This document shows positions 5,744-6,100 of a DNA stretch of 6,100 nt, one piece after another. Every line of letters begins with the position of its first letter. Position 1 is the stretch's first letter. The stretch is taken from contig JAGPKW010000052.1 of the NCBI GenBank assembly GCA_018053685.1, forward strand, positions 1-6,100. Direction: 5' to 3'. The position numbers and the translations under genes were made by a program. Source of the stretch: Patescibacteria group bacterium (lineage in GTDB: Bacteria; Patescibacteriota; Patescibacteriia; JAGPKW01). The notes under the pieces were generated by a model. The model was not told where the DNA came from. It made no database searches and saw only the letters and a list, made by a program, of their open reading frames with translations.

Positions 5744-5795
5744 TGCGAATTTATTCATTTTTCTGCGAATTTATCCCAATTTCTGCGAATTTATT
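5744..5795 (-). repeat. Iteron array B: three TGCGAATTTATT copies, 20 bp apart
   Basis: Copies at 5744-5755 (exact), 5764-5775 (TGCGAATTTATC, one mismatch) and 5784-5795 (exact), with start-to-start spacing of exactly 20 bp. They are the reverse complement of array A. The array ends 121 bp past the stop of the winged-helix-like gene. The array at the left window edge repeats it. Confidence 0.9.
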
Positions 5796-5854
5796 AAAAA
5801 AGGAATGACTTTTACAGAGTTCACTCGTATTAATCTTTATGCTTCGGGTTTTTA

Positions 5855-5887
5855 TTAAAAAATGGGGGAACTTTTAAAGGTTCCCCC
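5855..5887 (-). terminator. Rho-independent terminator of the right-edge gene
   Basis: GGGGGAAC (5864-5871) and GTTCCCCC (5880-5887) form a perfect 8-bp stem with an 8-base loop. On the minus strand it is followed by ATTTTTTAAT (5861-5852). It lies 29 bases past the stop at 5916 and matches the position of the weaker hairpin at 41-66 in the left module. Confidence 0.85.
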
Positions 5888-5915
5888 TTAGGATGTACCA
5901 GATTTCTTAGTTGGT

Positions 5916-6100
5916 TTAGTTTAACGCATAGTAGGTGGTAGGTTTATTCCCGGTGGTCACTTTCTCTATTTTTATCAGTTCAAGGTCCAGTAAACCCTGG
6001 ATAAACTTATTGGTTTCTTCTTTTTTATAGTGATGGTTAAACTTAGCAGAGATATCTGTTTTACTTAATCGGTGGTCAGGTGCAATCATCAGGGAATAGA
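5916..6100 (-). CDS. C-terminal part of a winged-helix-like protein, possibly a replication protein (partial)
   Basis: An uninterrupted minus-strand frame enters from the right edge and ends at a TAA at 5916-5918, giving 60 residues. These include DHRLSKTDISAKFNHHYKKE, then ETNKFIQGLLDLELIKIEKV, ending GNKPTTYYALN. The order helix (SKTDISAKF), helix (ETNKFIQGLLDLELI), then a short basic turn and a beta-like end fits the recognition helix and wing of a winged-helix domain. Such a domain at the C-terminus is seen in several replication and primase-helicase proteins, and the iteron arrays next door point the same way. The catalytic or N-terminal part lies outside the window, so the family cannot be named. 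A frameshifted relative of the last 25 residues lies at 81-157. A strong terminator follows the gene. Confidence 0.7.
   Translation of the reverse strand, partial: YSLMIAPDHRLSKTDISAKFNHHYKKEETNKFIQGLLDLELIKIEKVTTGNKPTTYYALN

Larger units (their letters stand above)
5297..5795. other. Candidate iteron-type replication origin
   Basis: The parts are two facing iteron arrays (5297-5369 and 5744-5795), a second direct-repeat family (5442-5498), an AT-rich core (5499-5612), a purine/G-rich run (about 5645-5668) and a paired 25-27-bp direct repeat just inside each array (5369-5393, 5717-5743). Known iteron origins of plasmids and integrated elements combine initiator-binding iterons with an AT-rich unwinding region next to an initiator gene. 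The gene tail at 5916-6100 could belong to such an initiator, but this is not shown. I saw no convincing DnaA box cluster. Alternatives are a partition site, an operator region, or ends of a mobile element. Confidence 0.5.

Noticed and set aside
5399..5778. DnaA boxes (TTATTCATA near 5399, TTATCCCAA near 5771)
   Set aside because: Each has at least one mismatch to TTATNCACA, and such words are expected in AT-rich DNA; the second overlaps an iteron.

Overview
This AT-rich 6.1-kb window comes from a low-GC bacterium, most likely a Candidatus Cloacimonadota (WWE1) genome or a relative. The clue is a secreted protein at 4098-4652 that joins an SBBP-type beta-propeller repeat to a FlgD-like/Por-type C-terminal sorting domain. 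That combination is common in Cloacimonadota and in the wider Fibrobacteres-Chlorobi-Bacteroidetes neighbourhood. The assignment is an inference from protein style, not from a marker gene.

Every supported gene lies on the minus strand. Only two look intact: an ABC-type exporter half-transporter (744-2432) and the small secreted protein. The rest is broken or partial: a frameshifted winged-helix tail (81-157), the C-terminal end of an IS3-family transposase with a frameshift (2453 to about 2690), the last 155 codons of a glucose-6-phosphate isomerase that starts abruptly at its catalytic-His motif (2832-3299), an unrecognised 55-codon frame (3693-3860), and the tail of a winged-helix-like gene that runs off the right edge (5916-6100). 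This is the look of an accessory region built by duplication, insertion and decay.

Region by region: 1-157 holds a TGCGAATTTATT iteron, a terminator hairpin and a dead winged-helix tail. 153-475 is a tandem array with a 104-bp unit, itself made of 9-bp CRCAGATWN words, and an inverted relative sits at 609-635. 744-2700 is the exporter with the IS3 remnant directly upstream. 2832-3860 is a graveyard of gene fragments. 4030-4666 is the secreted protein with its terminator and ribosome binding site. 4653-5296 has no convincing gene.

The most interesting part is 5297-5795, which looks like an iteron-type replication origin or partition-like site. Two arrays of a 12-bp AATAAATTCGCA iteron, spaced 20-21 bp (about two helical turns), face each other in opposite orientation. 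They flank three copies of a second, 19-bp repeat and a very AT-rich core. Next to it are a terminator and the tail of a possible initiator-like winged-helix gene. The same order (iteron, terminator, winged-helix tail) occurs in degenerate form at the left edge, so the window spans from one copy of this module to the next. No gene here can be tied functionally to another with confidence; the exporter has no visible substrate gene in the window.
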